Source: Tritonibacter aquimaris
GTDB taxonomy: Bacteria; Pseudomonadota; Alphaproteobacteria; Rhodobacterales; Rhodobacteraceae
DNA length: 64,000 nt
Reading direction: 5' to 3'
Assembly (NCBI RefSeq): GCF_009617595.1
Contig: NZ_WIXK01000004.1
Location: forward strand, 348,994 to 412,993
Made by a program: the position numbers and the translations under genes. The notes beneath the pieces were generated by a model. That model had not been told where the DNA came from, ran no database searches, and was given only the letters and a program-made list of their open reading frames with translations. Position 1 is the first letter of the stretch. Each line of letters begins with the position of its first letter. Of this stretch, positions 33,981 through 43,011 are shown piece after piece.

Positions 33981-35345
33981 TTATTCAGCGGGAACGCTGT
34001 GTTCACCCTTGGCGTCGCGTGCGTCGGAGATCATTGCACGGCGTACCAGAGCGTAGTTGTCCTCTCCGCCAGCTCGTTTGGCGCGGCGATCGTCCAGCAG
34101 TGCTTCAACCGCGTCAAAATTCCCAGAGCGTAGGCCGGAGTCGATTGTCATCCGTTCGAAAATATCCCGTTGTGCATGGCTGCCGCCGGCCAGCTGCATG
34201 GTGTCACGCGCGGCCGTCAGGTGATTGAAAGCCTTGCCATAATCGGCTTCGCCAAAGGCTTCAAGACCTAGCGCGGCCTGAAAACCGGGATCCCCCATGC
34301 GCTGCTGTGCCTCGGTGGCGCGTTTCTGCCCATCCGAATGAATTCGGGCAATCATCCGCTTGGTCTCGCGGGCGCGGTCATGGCCTGCCAGCGCCAGCAA
34401 GTAGTGAAGGTCAGCAAAAATCAAACAGCCATCATCGGTGCGATTGGCGCAAAGTTCCGACAGCTCATCCCAGCGATTGCCGACTTGAATACCTTCCAGC
34501 TCAAGGCGCATCAGCAATGAGGTTGCGTTGGAGATGTCGCGGTAGTCATCGGTTTTATCCTTGCGCACCTCGGTGTCATACAGCTCGATCGCTTCGTCGA
34601 CCTGACCTTGATCCAGATGCATCAACGCTTTGTGCCACCAGACGTGATAGCGGAAGTTGTTGCAATGGGCCCAAGCTTCTTCACGACCAGTGAGCCACTC
34701 CAGCCCCTGTTTTGCATTGCCGGTCATTTCATGCACATGCGCCACAGAATGCAGCCCCCACGCATCATCGGGAGCCATCCACAGCGCCTGACGGCCTGCG
34801 TTTTCTGCGCGTTCATAGGCACCGGTTTCTTCGAGCGCAAAGGAGTGACAGCCCAGAAGATAGCCGCGCCCTGCGTGATCTGGCGCATAGGCAGGCATGA
34901 CACGTTCAACGGATGTGCGCATGCCGTGGTTGTCGCCCTGGATAAAGCGAATACCGTGGCTGAGCTTCATTGCCAGCGAATCGCAGGGGTGCTGGTCGAG
35001 AATGGTTTCAACGATCTGGATCGACTGGGTTGGGCGGCCCAGCATCCAGGCTTCCAGCGCGTCGACATATTTACGTTCGCGGGGCAGGGCACCTTCATAA
35101 AAAGATTTGGCATCTTTCAATGCGTCCTGCGCCATCGGCATCAGTTCGGCGCGCCCCAGCATCAAAAGCGACAGCCCTTTGAGCGCATGGGCCAGCGCAA
35201 ATTCTGGAGCTTTTTGAAACACCACACCCAGATGATCGGCTGTGTCTGCAGCATGGGCCAGTACACCCAGTTGCGCCGCATTCCACGCCTCCAGCGCGTT
35301 CTCATCGGTCAGGCTGGTATCTTGTCCGAAGATGTCTTGCGTCAT
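33981..35345 (-). CDS. TPR-repeat protein of the TTC38 type
   Basis: 454 residues with helical repeats throughout, resembling the eukaryote-like TTC38 (tetratricopeptide repeat 38) family also common in bacteria: AHALKGLSLLMLGRAELMPM, WGLHSVAHVHEMTGNAKQGL and FRYHVWWHKALMHLDQGQVD are typical, with WHxAL and HVHEM. No signal peptide, so it is cytoplasmic. Function unknown. It is the likely first gene of a minus-strand unit with opgC, opgG and opgH (28-base gap), though a link to glucans is only positional. Confidence 0.88.
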   Translation of the reverse strand: MTQDIFGQDTSLTDENALEAWNAAQLGVLAHAADTADHLGVVFQKAPEFALAHALKGLSLLMLGRAELMPMAQDALKDAKSFYEGALPRERKYVDALEAWMLGRPTQSIQIVETILDQHPCDSLAMKLSHGIRFIQGDNHGMRTSVERVMPAYAPDHAGRGYLLGCHSFALEETGAYERAENAGRQALWMAPDDAWGLHSVAHVHEMTGNAKQGLEWLTGREEAWAHCNNFRYHVWWHKALMHLDQGQVDEAIELYDTEVRKDKTDDYRDISNATSLLMRLELEGIQVGNRWDELSELCANRTDDGCLIFADLHYLLALAGHDRARETKRMIARIHSDGQKRATEAQQRMGDPGFQAALGLEAFGEADYGKAFNHLTAARDTMQLAGGSHAQRDIFERMTIDSGLRSGNFDAVEALLDDRRAKRAGGEDNYALVRRAMISDARDAKGEHSVPAE

Positions 35346-35467
35346 GAGCTTGTTATCCTTGCAATCTGGAACGGCGTCTTTGTTAATTTGAAGATTAGAG
35401 GAAGCCTGACCATCGAGCGATCTATGCTCGCGCTTTGGTGAAGGCCTGTGTGTAAATTCTGACGAAA

Positions 35468-35496
35468 CCTGCCGATACCGGGGGGGATGCGGCAGG
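35468..35496 (-). terminator. Candidate terminator after the CoA-transferase gene
   Basis: CCTGCCG (35468-35474) pairs with CGGCAGG (35490-35496); read on the minus strand it is followed by TTTCG, a weak tract. It lies in the 252-base gap between the CoA-transferase stop and the TPR start. Another pair, TTTGCCAA (35530-35537) and TTGGCAAA (35571-35578), lies in the same gap. Confidence 0.45.
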
Positions 35497-35597
35497 AATC
35501 CGCAAAAAACTGAAGCTTATGCTACAAAGTTTGCCAATGCTGAGCAGGGCTTGGCTGGTTTTTGTAACACTTGGCAAAATACAACTCATTATCTAGG

Positions 35598-36800
35598 TCA
35601 TTTTCCGGCTAAGAAACCGCCGTCGGGGGAGAGCACATCATCTGTGTCTTCGCCAAAAACGGGTGGAGCCTTGCGATAGGTGACTGGTGTGCGGGAAAAT
35701 TTGAGCGGGTTGCCGATCAGATCCACGTCGCCCGCAGCACTTTCCATGCTGATCTGCATCTCACGTGCGGCCACCTGATCTGAGGTGAAAACCTGATCCA
35801 ATGTCTGTACAGGGCCTGCGGGCACTTTTAGTGCTTCGAGCCCTTGGATGATTTCAGCCGTGGTTTTTGATTTCACTGCCGGTATCAGGGCCTCATCCAG
35901 CGCCTCGCGATGTTTGAGTCGCGCGGGATTGGTTGCAAACAATGGATCCTTTGGCAGATCTGCGAGGCCAAAGAAGGTCGCGCAACGTTCAAACTGGCTG
36001 TCATTGCCCACCGCCAGAATGACATGCCCATCTGCCGTTTCGTAGGTGCCGTAGGGTTTGATATTGGGGTGGCCATTGCCGCGCCGGGTGGGGAGCTGGC
36101 CTGATGTTAGGTAATTCACACCTTCGTTGATCAGCCAGGCGATCTGACTGTCCACCAGTGCAAGTTCGACCCACTGGCCTTCGCCGCTTTGCTCTTTGTG
36201 GCGCAGGGCTGCGAGAATGCCGATGCAGGCGTACATGCCACACATGACATCCGCGATGCCCACGCCCACTTTCATTGGTGCACCATCAGGTTCACCAGTG
36301 AGAGACATGATGCCGCCGTAGCCTTGTGCCATCAGATCATAGCCGGGCTTTGCCGCATTGGGGCCGGTTTGTCCGTAGCCCGAAATCGAACAATAGATCA
36401 GGCCGGGCAGTTCGGATTTGAGGCTGTCGTAATCCAAACCGTATTTGGCCAAGCCGCCGGGTTTGAAGTTCTCGATCAAAATATCCGCATCTTGGGCGAG
36501 GGCGCGGATCTGTGCCTGACCTTCGGGGGTGGCAATATCAATTGAAACCGAGCGTTTGTTGCGGTTTGCGCACATATAGTAGGCAGATAGGTCGGTGTCA
36601 TTGCCGTCTGCATCTGTCACATAGGGCGGGCCCCACTGGCGGGTGTCATCGCCGCCGGTCTTGGGGTTTTCCACCTTGATCACATCTGCGCCGAGATCGC
36701 CCAGCAGCTGGGTACAGGTTGGACCTGCCAAAATGCGTGACAGATCCAGTACTTTGACGCCTTTAAGCGCGCCATGGGGCAGTAATTCAGATCCGACCAT
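35598..36800 (-). CDS. Class III CoA-transferase (CaiB/BaiF)
   Basis: 400 residues from the ATG at 36800, chosen because GGAGG lies 5 bases before it. The family moves CoA between carboxylic acids. KVLDLSRILAGPTCTQLLGD and GADVIKVENPKTGGDDTRQW form the N-terminal CoA-binding part, GVGIADVMCGMYACIGILAA carries the catalytic Asp (D of IADV), and SGYGQTGPNAAKPGYDLMAQ the usual loop. It overlaps the ThDP enzyme stop by 14 bases, so the two are translated together. Formyl-, succinyl- or malyl-type donors are possible; no partner tells which. Confidence 0.92.
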   Translation of the reverse strand: MVGSELLPHGALKGVKVLDLSRILAGPTCTQLLGDLGADVIKVENPKTGGDDTRQWGPPYVTDADGNDTDLSAYYMCANRNKRSVSIDIATPEGQAQIRALAQDADILIENFKPGGLAKYGLDYDSLKSELPGLIYCSISGYGQTGPNAAKPGYDLMAQGYGGIMSLTGEPDGAPMKVGVGIADVMCGMYACIGILAALRHKEQSGEGQWVELALVDSQIAWLINEGVNYLTSGQLPTRRGNGHPNIKPYGTYETADGHVILAVGNDSQFERCATFFGLADLPKDPLFATNPARLKHREALDEALIPAVKSKTTAEIIQGLEALKVPAGPVQTLDQVFTSDQVAAREMQISMESAAGDVDLIGNPLKFSRTPVTYRKAPPVFGEDTDDVLSPDGGFLAGK

Positions 36801-38400
36801 CATATCCTCCACGTTCGATGACGGCGGCTATCACCGAAAACTTATCAGAGGCTTGCGCCTCAGTAAGTGCAGCGCGCAATTCCGCACGGTTGGTTGCAGT
36901 AAAACCATTGCCGCCAAAGGCGCGGCCCATCGCGGCAAAGTCGTGCTCGGCAAAATCAACACCCGCATTTGTGAGCTGGCGTTGGCGTTGCTTCAGCTCA
37001 ATCAGGGCGAGGGAGGCATCCACAAACACAAGGAAAATAGGAGCAACCGCAAATTCCACAGCGCTAGCAAGCTCACCTGCGACCATCAGGAAACCGGCGT
37101 CGCCAGAAAAGCTGATCACGGGGCGATCCGGCTGCGCAAGCTTGCGACCAATGGCCATCGGCACCGCACATCCCATGGTACAAAGGCCGGATGATTGGAT
37201 CAGCGCGCGTGGCTCATGGCAGCTCCACATCTGGCTAAGCAGGATCCGATGCGCGCCACTGTCTGCACTGGCCAGCGTGTTTGGCGGCAAAACATCGCGC
37301 GCTTCGGCGATCACGGCTGCGGGTCCCCATGTATCCTCGGTGGGAAAGGCATCCGTCAGCCCCTGTTTGGCGGTCTGAAACGCGCCATCTGTCCAGGTGT
37401 CGCTGCGGCTTTGCCCTTCGGACAGGGCTGAAAGCGTTGGCTGAAGGGGGGCAATAATCGAAATGCCGGATTGGTGCATATAATGTGTGTTGGCTTCTGC
37501 GCCGATTTCGAGCACGCGGGTTGTGTTGACATCCCATGCATCACGCCAGCCTGTGCGCATTTCGATCGGATCATAGCCAAGTGATAGGATCAGATCCGCG
37601 TTCTCAATCAAGGGCATCAGGTGTTTGTCTGCAAGCGGTGACAGGCCCGCACCACCAAGGCAAAGCGGGTGGTTTTCATCGATCACCCCTTTGGCCTTAT
37701 AGGTGGTGACAAAGGGGATATTATGCGCCTCAACAAAGGCTTGCAGCGCAGCCCCCGCATTTTCCTGCATTGCGTCGAGGCCAATAATGGCCAGCGGGCG
37801 CGTGGTCTCAGAGAGCCAGGAACGCGCCTGCGCAAGTGCGTCGCCCGTGGCCGCGGTTGCAGCTGCAGGCGCGCGGCGAATTCCGCGCTCTGTTGCGGGG
37901 GTGTCGGCAACTGTAATGGGCACATCAATATGGACGGGTCCCTGACGGGGCTCCATCGCAATGGCAACGGCCTTGTCTGCGATCACTTCTGCCGCATCAG
38001 CATCCAAACGGAAGCTGGCTTTGGTGATCGGGCGATAGACAGATTGCTGATCAAGCACCTGATGGGTGTAGGTCTGCTCTTCGGCAGCATCAACACAGCC
38101 CGCCAGCACCAGCATTGGCACCCGGTCTTGATGGGCGTTTGCAACCACATTGATCCCATTGAGCGCGCCAGGGCCAAGCGTTGCCACCAGAATGGCTGGC
38201 GCCCCATCTGCGTGATGCACCGCTTCGCCCATAAAGCCTGCGCAGTTTTCATGTTTCGCAAGATGAAACCGAATGCCCGCCTTTTCCAGCGCATCCACAA
38301 GGGTCAGCACTTCGCCGCCAGGCATGCCAAACGCATGGCGGCATCCAGCAGCATAGAGGCGGCGTGCAAGCACATCTGCCGCGCGTAAGGGTGTGGTCAT
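36787..38400 (-). CDS. ThDP-dependent enzyme, acetolactate synthase-like
   Basis: 537 residues with the three ThDP domains. HLAKHENCAGFMGEAVHHAD holds the catalytic Glu, NVVANAHQDRVPMLVLAGCV the PYR domain, and the PP domain reads VISFSGDAGFLMVAGELASA then LVFVDASLALIELKQRQRQ where most members have GDG and NN; here they are GDA and DAS. The metal Asp is kept. It resembles large acetolactate synthase-like decarboxylases rather than IlvB; no small subunit is near. Its pairing with a CoA-transferase recalls frc-oxc (oxalate), but oxalyl-CoA decarboxylase motifs are not evident. First gene of the pair. Confidence 0.88.
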   Translation of the reverse strand: MTTPLRAADVLARRLYAAGCRHAFGMPGGEVLTLVDALEKAGIRFHLAKHENCAGFMGEAVHHADGAPAILVATLGPGALNGINVVANAHQDRVPMLVLAGCVDAAEEQTYTHQVLDQQSVYRPITKASFRLDADAAEVIADKAVAIAMEPRQGPVHIDVPITVADTPATERGIRRAPAAATAATGDALAQARSWLSETTRPLAIIGLDAMQENAGAALQAFVEAHNIPFVTTYKAKGVIDENHPLCLGGAGLSPLADKHLMPLIENADLILSLGYDPIEMRTGWRDAWDVNTTRVLEIGAEANTHYMHQSGISIIAPLQPTLSALSEGQSRSDTWTDGAFQTAKQGLTDAFPTEDTWGPAAVIAEARDVLPPNTLASADSGAHRILLSQMWSCHEPRALIQSSGLCTMGCAVPMAIGRKLAQPDRPVISFSGDAGFLMVAGELASAVEFAVAPIFLVFVDASLALIELKQRQRQLTNAGVDFAEHDFAAMGRAFGGNGFTATNRAELRAALTEAQASDKFSVIAAVIERGGYDGRI

Positions 38401-38497
38401 TGAATTTCCTGACGTATTTTAATTTGCGACCAGATTGCGCCCTGCGCCGGTTGGCGCAAGGGGGCTCACACCAAGGTGAGAAGCGTTACAATCTGCG

Positions 38498-38974
38498 CTA
38501 ATCTATTGCTATTTCGGCAATCTTGCCAAATTTCACCGTGAGTTCATCGGCGATTTTTTGCAAGCTTTCCCCGCCTTCGTCGAGATAGGGCGCAAAAACA
38601 TAGCCAGGGGTTTTGTATGAGAGCGTGGCACTGCCATCCGCGTTTTCGGTCACATAGAACCGGATCGGGGCTTCGATCATTGCGGCAGTTGAAAGTGCGA
38701 GGACTTTTACCGCGTAGTCATTGTTGAACACGCCCATGATGCGGTTGCCGGGAATGGTTATGCCACGCGCTGCCGCTGCGCCGGTGGGCCCTGCCTGGGT
38801 GACAACAATGAGCCCCTGATCTTTGACCGCCGTGCCAAGATCTTTGATCAGTGTTTTGTAGGGTTTTGTGCTGTTGTAGACCTCCCATCCCGTCCGGGGT
38901 TCGAGATCTGAGGCGGTAGCTGCCAAAGGGGCAGCAAGGAGAGCGAGCACAAGCGAAGCGCGGGAAAACAACAT
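38498..38974 (-). CDS. Secreted DUF302 protein
   Basis: 158 residues with a signal peptide ending near ATASD (about residue 22). The DUF302 domain covers the rest: YNSTKPYKTLIKDLGTAVKD, GITIPGNRIMGVFNNDYAVK and APIRFYVTENADGSATLSYK then GYVFAPYLDEGG. DUF302 folds are alpha/beta and of unknown role, some implicated in redox or metal stress. The gene stands alone beside the gene-free region. Small hairpins (TTGCGCC/GGCGCAA at 38435-38459, CTCAC/GTGAG at about 38464-38479) lie between it and the ThDP gene. Confidence 0.88.
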   Translation of the reverse strand: MLFSRASLVLALLAAPLAATASDLEPRTGWEVYNSTKPYKTLIKDLGTAVKDQGLIVVTQAGPTGAAAARGITIPGNRIMGVFNNDYAVKVLALSTAAMIEAPIRFYVTENADGSATLSYKTPGYVFAPYLDEGGESLQKIADELTVKFGKIAEIAID

Positions 38975-39001
38975 CTGATTTATCCTATGAGGTCAGAACT
39001 C

Positions 39002-39119
39002 AGCGATACCTATCTGAATTGTTGTGTAAGGTTTCTCACATTGCCGTGGGGGCAGCCTGCAGGCGATACTCCGCTGCCGAGCATTTTTTGCAATTCAGAT
39101 AGATCGCTAAAATGTGAGA
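39002..39119. repeat. Paired inverted repeats in a 505-base gene-free region
   Basis: AGCGATACCTATCTGAATTG (39002-39021) pairs with CAATTCAGATAGATCGCT (39091-39108), all 18 bases apart from a 2-base bulge. The loop holds GGCAGC (39051-39056) pairing with GCTGCC (39073-39078), then GAGCATTTTTT, which looks like a terminator, and TCTCACATT (39034-39042) that can pair with AATGTGAGA (39111-39119) outside the main stem. The two outer pairings exclude each other as a simple hairpin. It may be a small inverted-repeat element, a structured RNA or a regulatory switch. The rest of 38975-39479 has no credible gene. Confidence 0.6.
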
Positions 39120-39479
39120 TAAATCCCTGTGTCGGCCTGAGGCGTACGGCGCCGAAGTTAACGAAGAAAAAGGCAGCAACAGCGCGTGATCACCCCAAAG
39201 AGCGCGGCTGTTTGATCGCGGTGAAAAGCCAGATGAGTTGAGACTTTGCGACGTCTATCTGCCTATTTCTTAGGTGCTTTACGATAACTTTATCGCATGG
39301 CTCTTGTCTTTATGGGGAAGAGGCGCACCCTTTGCAGGGGAGCGCGTTAACGCTCTTCATGACATTTCTACAATTAAAAACAAACCTCGCCCCTTGCAGC
39401 ATAATTGGGCGGATACTAAGACTCAGGTAACCAGCGTGCGTTTAGAATGGCGCTTACAAGTGAAACAAGGCAGGTCCAA

Positions 39480-40112
39480 ATGATTGATCCCCGCGAAACA
39501 TATATGAATACCCTGGTACCAATGGTTGTTGAACAAACCAGCCGGGGCGAACGGGCCTATGATATTTTCTCCCGCCTGCTCAAAGAGCGCATCATTTTCC
39601 TGAATGGCCCTGTTCATGATGGGATGAGCTCGCTGGTGGTGGCACAGCTGCTGCACCTTGAGGCGGAAAACCCGTCCAAAGAGATTTCGATGTATATCAA
39701 CAGCCCCGGTGGCGTTGTGACATCTGGCCTGTCGATCTATGACACCATGCAATACATCAAGCCGAAGGTTTCGACACTTGTGATTGGCCAAGCGGCGTCT
39801 ATGGGATCGCTGCTGTTGACTGCTGGTGCCGAAGGGATGCGTTTTTCGCTGCCAAATTCACGTGTGATGGTTCACCAGCCCTCTGGTGGTTTCCAGGGTC
39901 AGGCGACCGACATCATGATCCACGCAGAAGAGACGCTGAAGCTGAAAAAGCGCCTCAACGAGATCTATGTCAAACACACTGGCCGCGACTATCAGACCAT
40001 TGTTGATGCGCTGGAGCGTGATAATTTCATGTCGCCAGAAGAAGCCAAAGAGTTCGGCCTGATTGACGAGATCGTCGAAAATCGCGCCAAAGGTGACGAA
40101 GAAGAGAACTAA
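39480..40112 (+). CDS. clpP: ATP-dependent Clp protease proteolytic subunit
   Basis: 210 residues from the ATG at 39480, behind AAGGCAGG; a frame 33 bases longer lacks a ribosome site. ClpP forms the barrel that degrades proteins fed by ClpX or Clp[21 protein letters not shown] has the nucleophilic Ser near residue 101, [19 protein letters not shown] the His, and DRDN-like [20 protein letters not shown] the Asp region. [18 protein letters not shown] is the signature. It is followed by clpX after 155 bases with two hairpins between. Its promoter likely lies within 39240-39470; I cannot name the sigma factor. Confidence 0.97.
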   Translation: MIDPRETYMNTLVPMVVEQTSRGERAYDIFSRLLKERIIFLNGPVHDGMSSLVVAQLLHLEAENPSKEISMYINSPGGVVTSGLSIYDTMQYIKPKVSTLVIGQAASMGSLLLTAGAEGMRFSLPNSRVMVHQPSGGFQGQATDIMIHAEETLKLKKRLNEIYVKHTGRDYQTIVDALERDNFMSPEEAKEFGLIDEIVENRAKGDEEEN

Positions 40113-40155
40113 ACGCGCCGAAAGGCGTGTTCGCGCCTCTCTTTGTGAGAGGCGC
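40113..40155 (+). terminator. Tandem hairpins between clpP and clpX
   Basis: ACGCGCC-GAAA-GGCGTGT (40113-40130), a GNRA-type tetraloop with one G-U, is followed at once by GCGCCTCTC (40133-40141) pairing with GAGAGGCGC (40147-40155). A short A/T tract (ACATTATTT) follows. Partial termination or RNA stabilisation that sets the ClpP to ClpX ratio is plausible. Confidence 0.6.
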
Positions 40156-40267
40156 ACATTATTTGGATTGTGGCCGCTTGGGACCTCCCCTAAGCTGTCC
40201 AAACGGCAAAGGCCATCCCGGCAGGCGGCTGGTGTGGCAGAAGGCCGAGCGTACTGAAAGGTAGAAC

Positions 40268-41536
40268 ATGGCAACGAACTCAGGCGGTGACAGCAAGAAC
40301 ACCCTTTACTGCAGTTTCTGTGGCAAAAGTCAGCATGAGGTGCGCAAACTGATTGCTGGTCCCACGGTGTTCATCTGTGATGAATGTGTTGAGTTGTGCA
40401 TGGATATCATCCGTGAAGAGACCAAAGCCTCGGGGCTGAAGGCAACCGATGGTGTGCCCACTCCGCAGGATATCTGCAACGTGCTCGACGATTATGTAAT
40501 TGGTCAGGCTACGGCAAAACGTGTTCTGTCTGTGGCGGTGCATAACCACTACAAACGTCTGAACCACGCGCAGAAGGCGGGCAATGATATTGAGCTGGCG
40601 AAATCCAACATCTTGCTCATTGGCCCAACCGGTTGCGGTAAAACGTTGCTGGCGCAGACTCTTGCGCGCATTCTGGATGTGCCCTTCACCATGGCGGATG
40701 CCACCACATTGACCGAAGCGGGTTACGTGGGTGAAGACGTTGAAAACATCATCCTGAAGCTGCTGCAGGCATCAGAATATAACGTAGAACGCGCACAGCG
40801 CGGCATCGTTTATATCGATGAGGTCGATAAGATCACCCGTAAATCGGAAAACCCATCGATCACCCGCGACGTCTCTGGCGAGGGTGTGCAGCAGGCGCTG
40901 CTGAAACTGATGGAAGGCACGGTTGCCTCGGTTCCGCCGCAGGGCGGGCGCAAGCATCCGCAGCAGGAATTCCTGCAGGTCGACACCACCAACATCCTGT
41001 TTATCTGCGGCGGTGCGTTTGCAGGTCTGGATAAGATCATTGCACAGCGCGGCAAGGGCTCGGCGATGGGCTTTGGCGCGGATGTCCGCAACAATGATGA
41101 CCGCGGTGTGGGTGAATTGTTCAAAGAGCTTGAGCCGGAAGATCTGCTGAAGTTTGGCCTGATCCCGGAATTTGTTGGTCGTCTGCCGGTTCTGGCAACG
41201 CTGGAAGATCTGGATGAGGACGCGCTTGTCACCATCCTGACCAAGCCAAAGAACGCTTTGGTCAAACAGTACCAGCGCCTGTTCGAACTGGAAGAGACTG
41301 AGCTTGATTTCACCGATGATGCGCTGAAAGCCATCGCCCGCAAGGCGATTGAGCGTAAAACCGGTGCCCGTGGTCTGCGCTCCATTATGGAAGACATCTT
41401 GCTCGACACTATGTTCGACCTGCCCGGCATGGACAGTGTTGAAAAAGTTGTGGTGAATGATGAGGCGGTGAATTCTGACAAACAGCCGCTGATGATCCAC
41501 GCAGAAGGCGACAAGGAGCCAGCTACCGCTGGCTAA
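40268..41536 (+). CDS. clpX: ATP-dependent Clp protease ATP-binding subunit ClpX
   Basis: 422 residues. The N-terminal zinc-binding domain has [20 protein letters not shown] and [10 protein letters not shown] with four Cys; the AAA+ ring has Walker [20 protein letters not shown], Walker [21 protein letters not shown], and the pore and sensor loops ([24 protein letters not shown]). It unfolds and feeds tagged proteins to ClpP. It follows clpP as in most proteobacteria and ends in a strong terminator. Length is normal. Confidence 0.98.
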   Translation: MATNSGGDSKNTLYCSFCGKSQHEVRKLIAGPTVFICDECVELCMDIIREETKASGLKATDGVPTPQDICNVLDDYVIGQATAKRVLSVAVHNHYKRLNHAQKAGNDIELAKSNILLIGPTGCGKTLLAQTLARILDVPFTMADATTLTEAGYVGEDVENIILKLLQASEYNVERAQRGIVYIDEVDKITRKSENPSITRDVSGEGVQQALLKLMEGTVASVPPQGGRKHPQQEFLQVDTTNILFICGGAFAGLDKIIAQRGKGSAMGFGADVRNNDDRGVGELFKELEPEDLLKFGLIPEFVGRLPVLATLEDLDEDALVTILTKPKNALVKQYQRLFELEETELDFTDDALKAIARKAIERKTGARGLRSIMEDILLDTMFDLPGMDSVEKVVVNDEAVNSDKQPLMIHAEGDKEPATAG

Positions 41537-41565
41537 GGCAGATTTCTGCCACAGTTGATGTAAAT

Positions 41566-41598
41566 AAAAGGCCAATGTCTTGATGACGTTGGCCTTTT
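41566..41598 (+). terminator. Strong intrinsic terminator of clpX
   Basis: AAAAGGCCAATGTC (41566-41579) pairs with GACGTTGGCCTTTT (41585-41598), 14 bp with one G-U, loop of five and a T-rich 3' side. It lies 30 bases past the clpX stop. Confidence 0.9.
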
Positions 41599-41878
41599 TC
41601 TTTTTCCAGGATAGGTCGGCGAGATCCGTGCATGAGTTCTATACGAGACCGCGATGTAGCGCGGTTTTTCAATTTGAGCGAGCGCTGACAAAGGTTACCG
41701 TCAGCTTATCGCCCCAAGCCTCTGAAGTTTGCGCAAAGTTTCTACCGCCAACATGGGCCTCAGGACACTGGAGCGCAGACCGGTTCGGGGGTGAGCTTTT
41801 TTTGTATGCGCCGGAACAAAGGCTTGCGGCGCAGATCTGCTTTGGCGATTAATGTTTCCAACACAAAGGAGACAGTTC

Positions 41879-42244
41879 ATGACCATCAAACGCATTTCAT
41901 CCGGTGGCGAGTTTGAAGCAAAAGTCGGCTATTGCCGTGCCGTTGTTGCGGGCGGTTTTGTCCATGTTGCGGGCACCGTTGGGGCAGGGGATACCGTCGA
42001 AGAGCAATGTAAGGCAGCGCTTGAAACCATTGGTGCTGCACTGGAAAAAGCTGGTGCAAGCTTTGCCGATGCGGTGCGGGTGAATTACTACCTGCCGGAT
42101 GCGGCGGAATTTGAACCCTGTTTCCCCATTCTGGCCGCCACTTTTGGGGCAAACCCACCCGCTGCAACCATGATCGAGTGCAATCTGATTGACCCCAAAT
42201 TCCGCATCGAGATTGAGCTAACGGCCCTCGCGCCGCAGCAATAA
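41879..42244 (+). CDS. RidA-family (YjgF/YER057c) protein
   Basis: 121 residues from the ATG behind AAAGGAGACAG. RidA homologues hydrolyse reactive enamine/imine intermediates from PLP enzymes. Typical parts are KVGYCRAVVAGGFVHVAGTV, ALEKAGASFADAVRVNYYLP and NPPAATMIECNLIDPKFRIE; the usual substrate-binding Arg (R of ..xxRxxV) is not clear at its normal place since the family motif reads TMIEC..L rather than R105-type, so it is a subfamily with an uncertain activity. It ends 27 bases inside the convergent DUF4760 gene. Confidence 0.88.
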   Translation: MTIKRISSGGEFEAKVGYCRAVVAGGFVHVAGTVGAGDTVEEQCKAALETIGAALEKAGASFADAVRVNYYLPDAAEFEPCFPILAATFGANPPAATMIECNLIDPKFRIEIELTALAPQQ

Positions 42245-42961
42245 GGCGGCTGCAACTTCCGCAGAAGAGGGAATGGCGCGTTCAGATAAGACGCCTGCGT
42301 AGTTCAGTTTTTCGGCGCGCCATTCTTCATAAAGCTGGGCGAGATGTTCCAATGTAGTGGGATCATTTTCGCGCAGCTCGGCAATCATGAAACGCGCGTC
42401 ATCAACCAGATTACACATGATGCCACGGATTGATTTGCGCAACAGATCCTTGTCCAGATCACCCTGTTCGATGCCAACGGCCAGAAATTCATAGTAGTTC
42501 AACAGCTGCTGCAAGGCCTCGGCACCTTCACGCGGTTTGCCGTTTTGCGCGCGGGCTGCCTTCCAGTCGTCTAGGTAGATATCTTGATCGGTTGGAAAGA
42601 TCTCTTTGCGCAGGCTGTTGGTGGTTTGGAAATACTCCGACAGGCGGCTTTGAAACAGGATATTGATCGTATGCTGTTTGCGTTGTGCCCGTGCATTTGC
42701 GGCGGCTGTGTTACGATAGGTGCGATAGGCTGCAAACAGGCCAATTGCGGTTGTGACCAATGCAGTCACGGTTGCTGTGGCAATCCCAAGGAGGCTGACA
42801 AGGATTCGGTGTTCACCTGTGGGGTTGTCGGGGATCAGATTCAGAAGGTCGCGGTATTCGCCTGCAAATAAAAACGCAGCAAAACCGCCAGTGACGAGAA
42901 TCACCAGGCACAGAACCCCCACAGCTCCAAACATCAGAAGCCCAATAAGGAAACGGTCCAT
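42218..42961 (-). CDS. DUF4760-type membrane protein
   Basis: 247 residues with two N-terminal helices (about 4-30 and 55-80) and a cytoplasmic domain. RAQRKQHTINILFQSRLSEY then LNYYEFLAVGIEQGDLDKDL are typical of DUF4760. Role unknown. It overlaps the RidA-family gene by 27 bases at the 3' ends. Its 5' leader, up to 43300, holds a ribosome site and a tiny open frame (43012-43041), which may be part of its regulation. Confidence 0.75.
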   Translation of the reverse strand: MDRFLIGLLMFGAVGVLCLVILVTGGFAAFLFAGEYRDLLNLIPDNPTGEHRILVSLLGIATATVTALVTTAIGLFAAYRTYRNTAAANARAQRKQHTINILFQSRLSEYFQTTNSLRKEIFPTDQDIYLDDWKAARAQNGKPREGAEALQQLLNYYEFLAVGIEQGDLDKDLLRKSIRGIMCNLVDDARFMIAELRENDPTTLEHLAQLYEEWRAEKLNYAGVLSERAIPSSAEVAAALLLRREGR

Positions 42962-43011
42962 AGACGAGGTAATCTCTTGAAAAAAGGCGTAATTAAAAAG
43001 AAGAGCGGCGT

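Noticed and set aside
38987..39241. 84-codon frame in the gene-free region
   Set aside because: It runs through the inverted repeats, has no ribosome site and its composition is not gene-like.
40772..41575. 267-codon minus-strand frame opposite clpX
   Set aside because: Opposite a highly conserved gene and running into its terminator; no domain.
41582..41852. Short frame after clpX
   Set aside because: It begins inside the terminator stem, has no ribosome site and no family resemblance. The 280 bases before the RidA-family gene appear otherwise empty.
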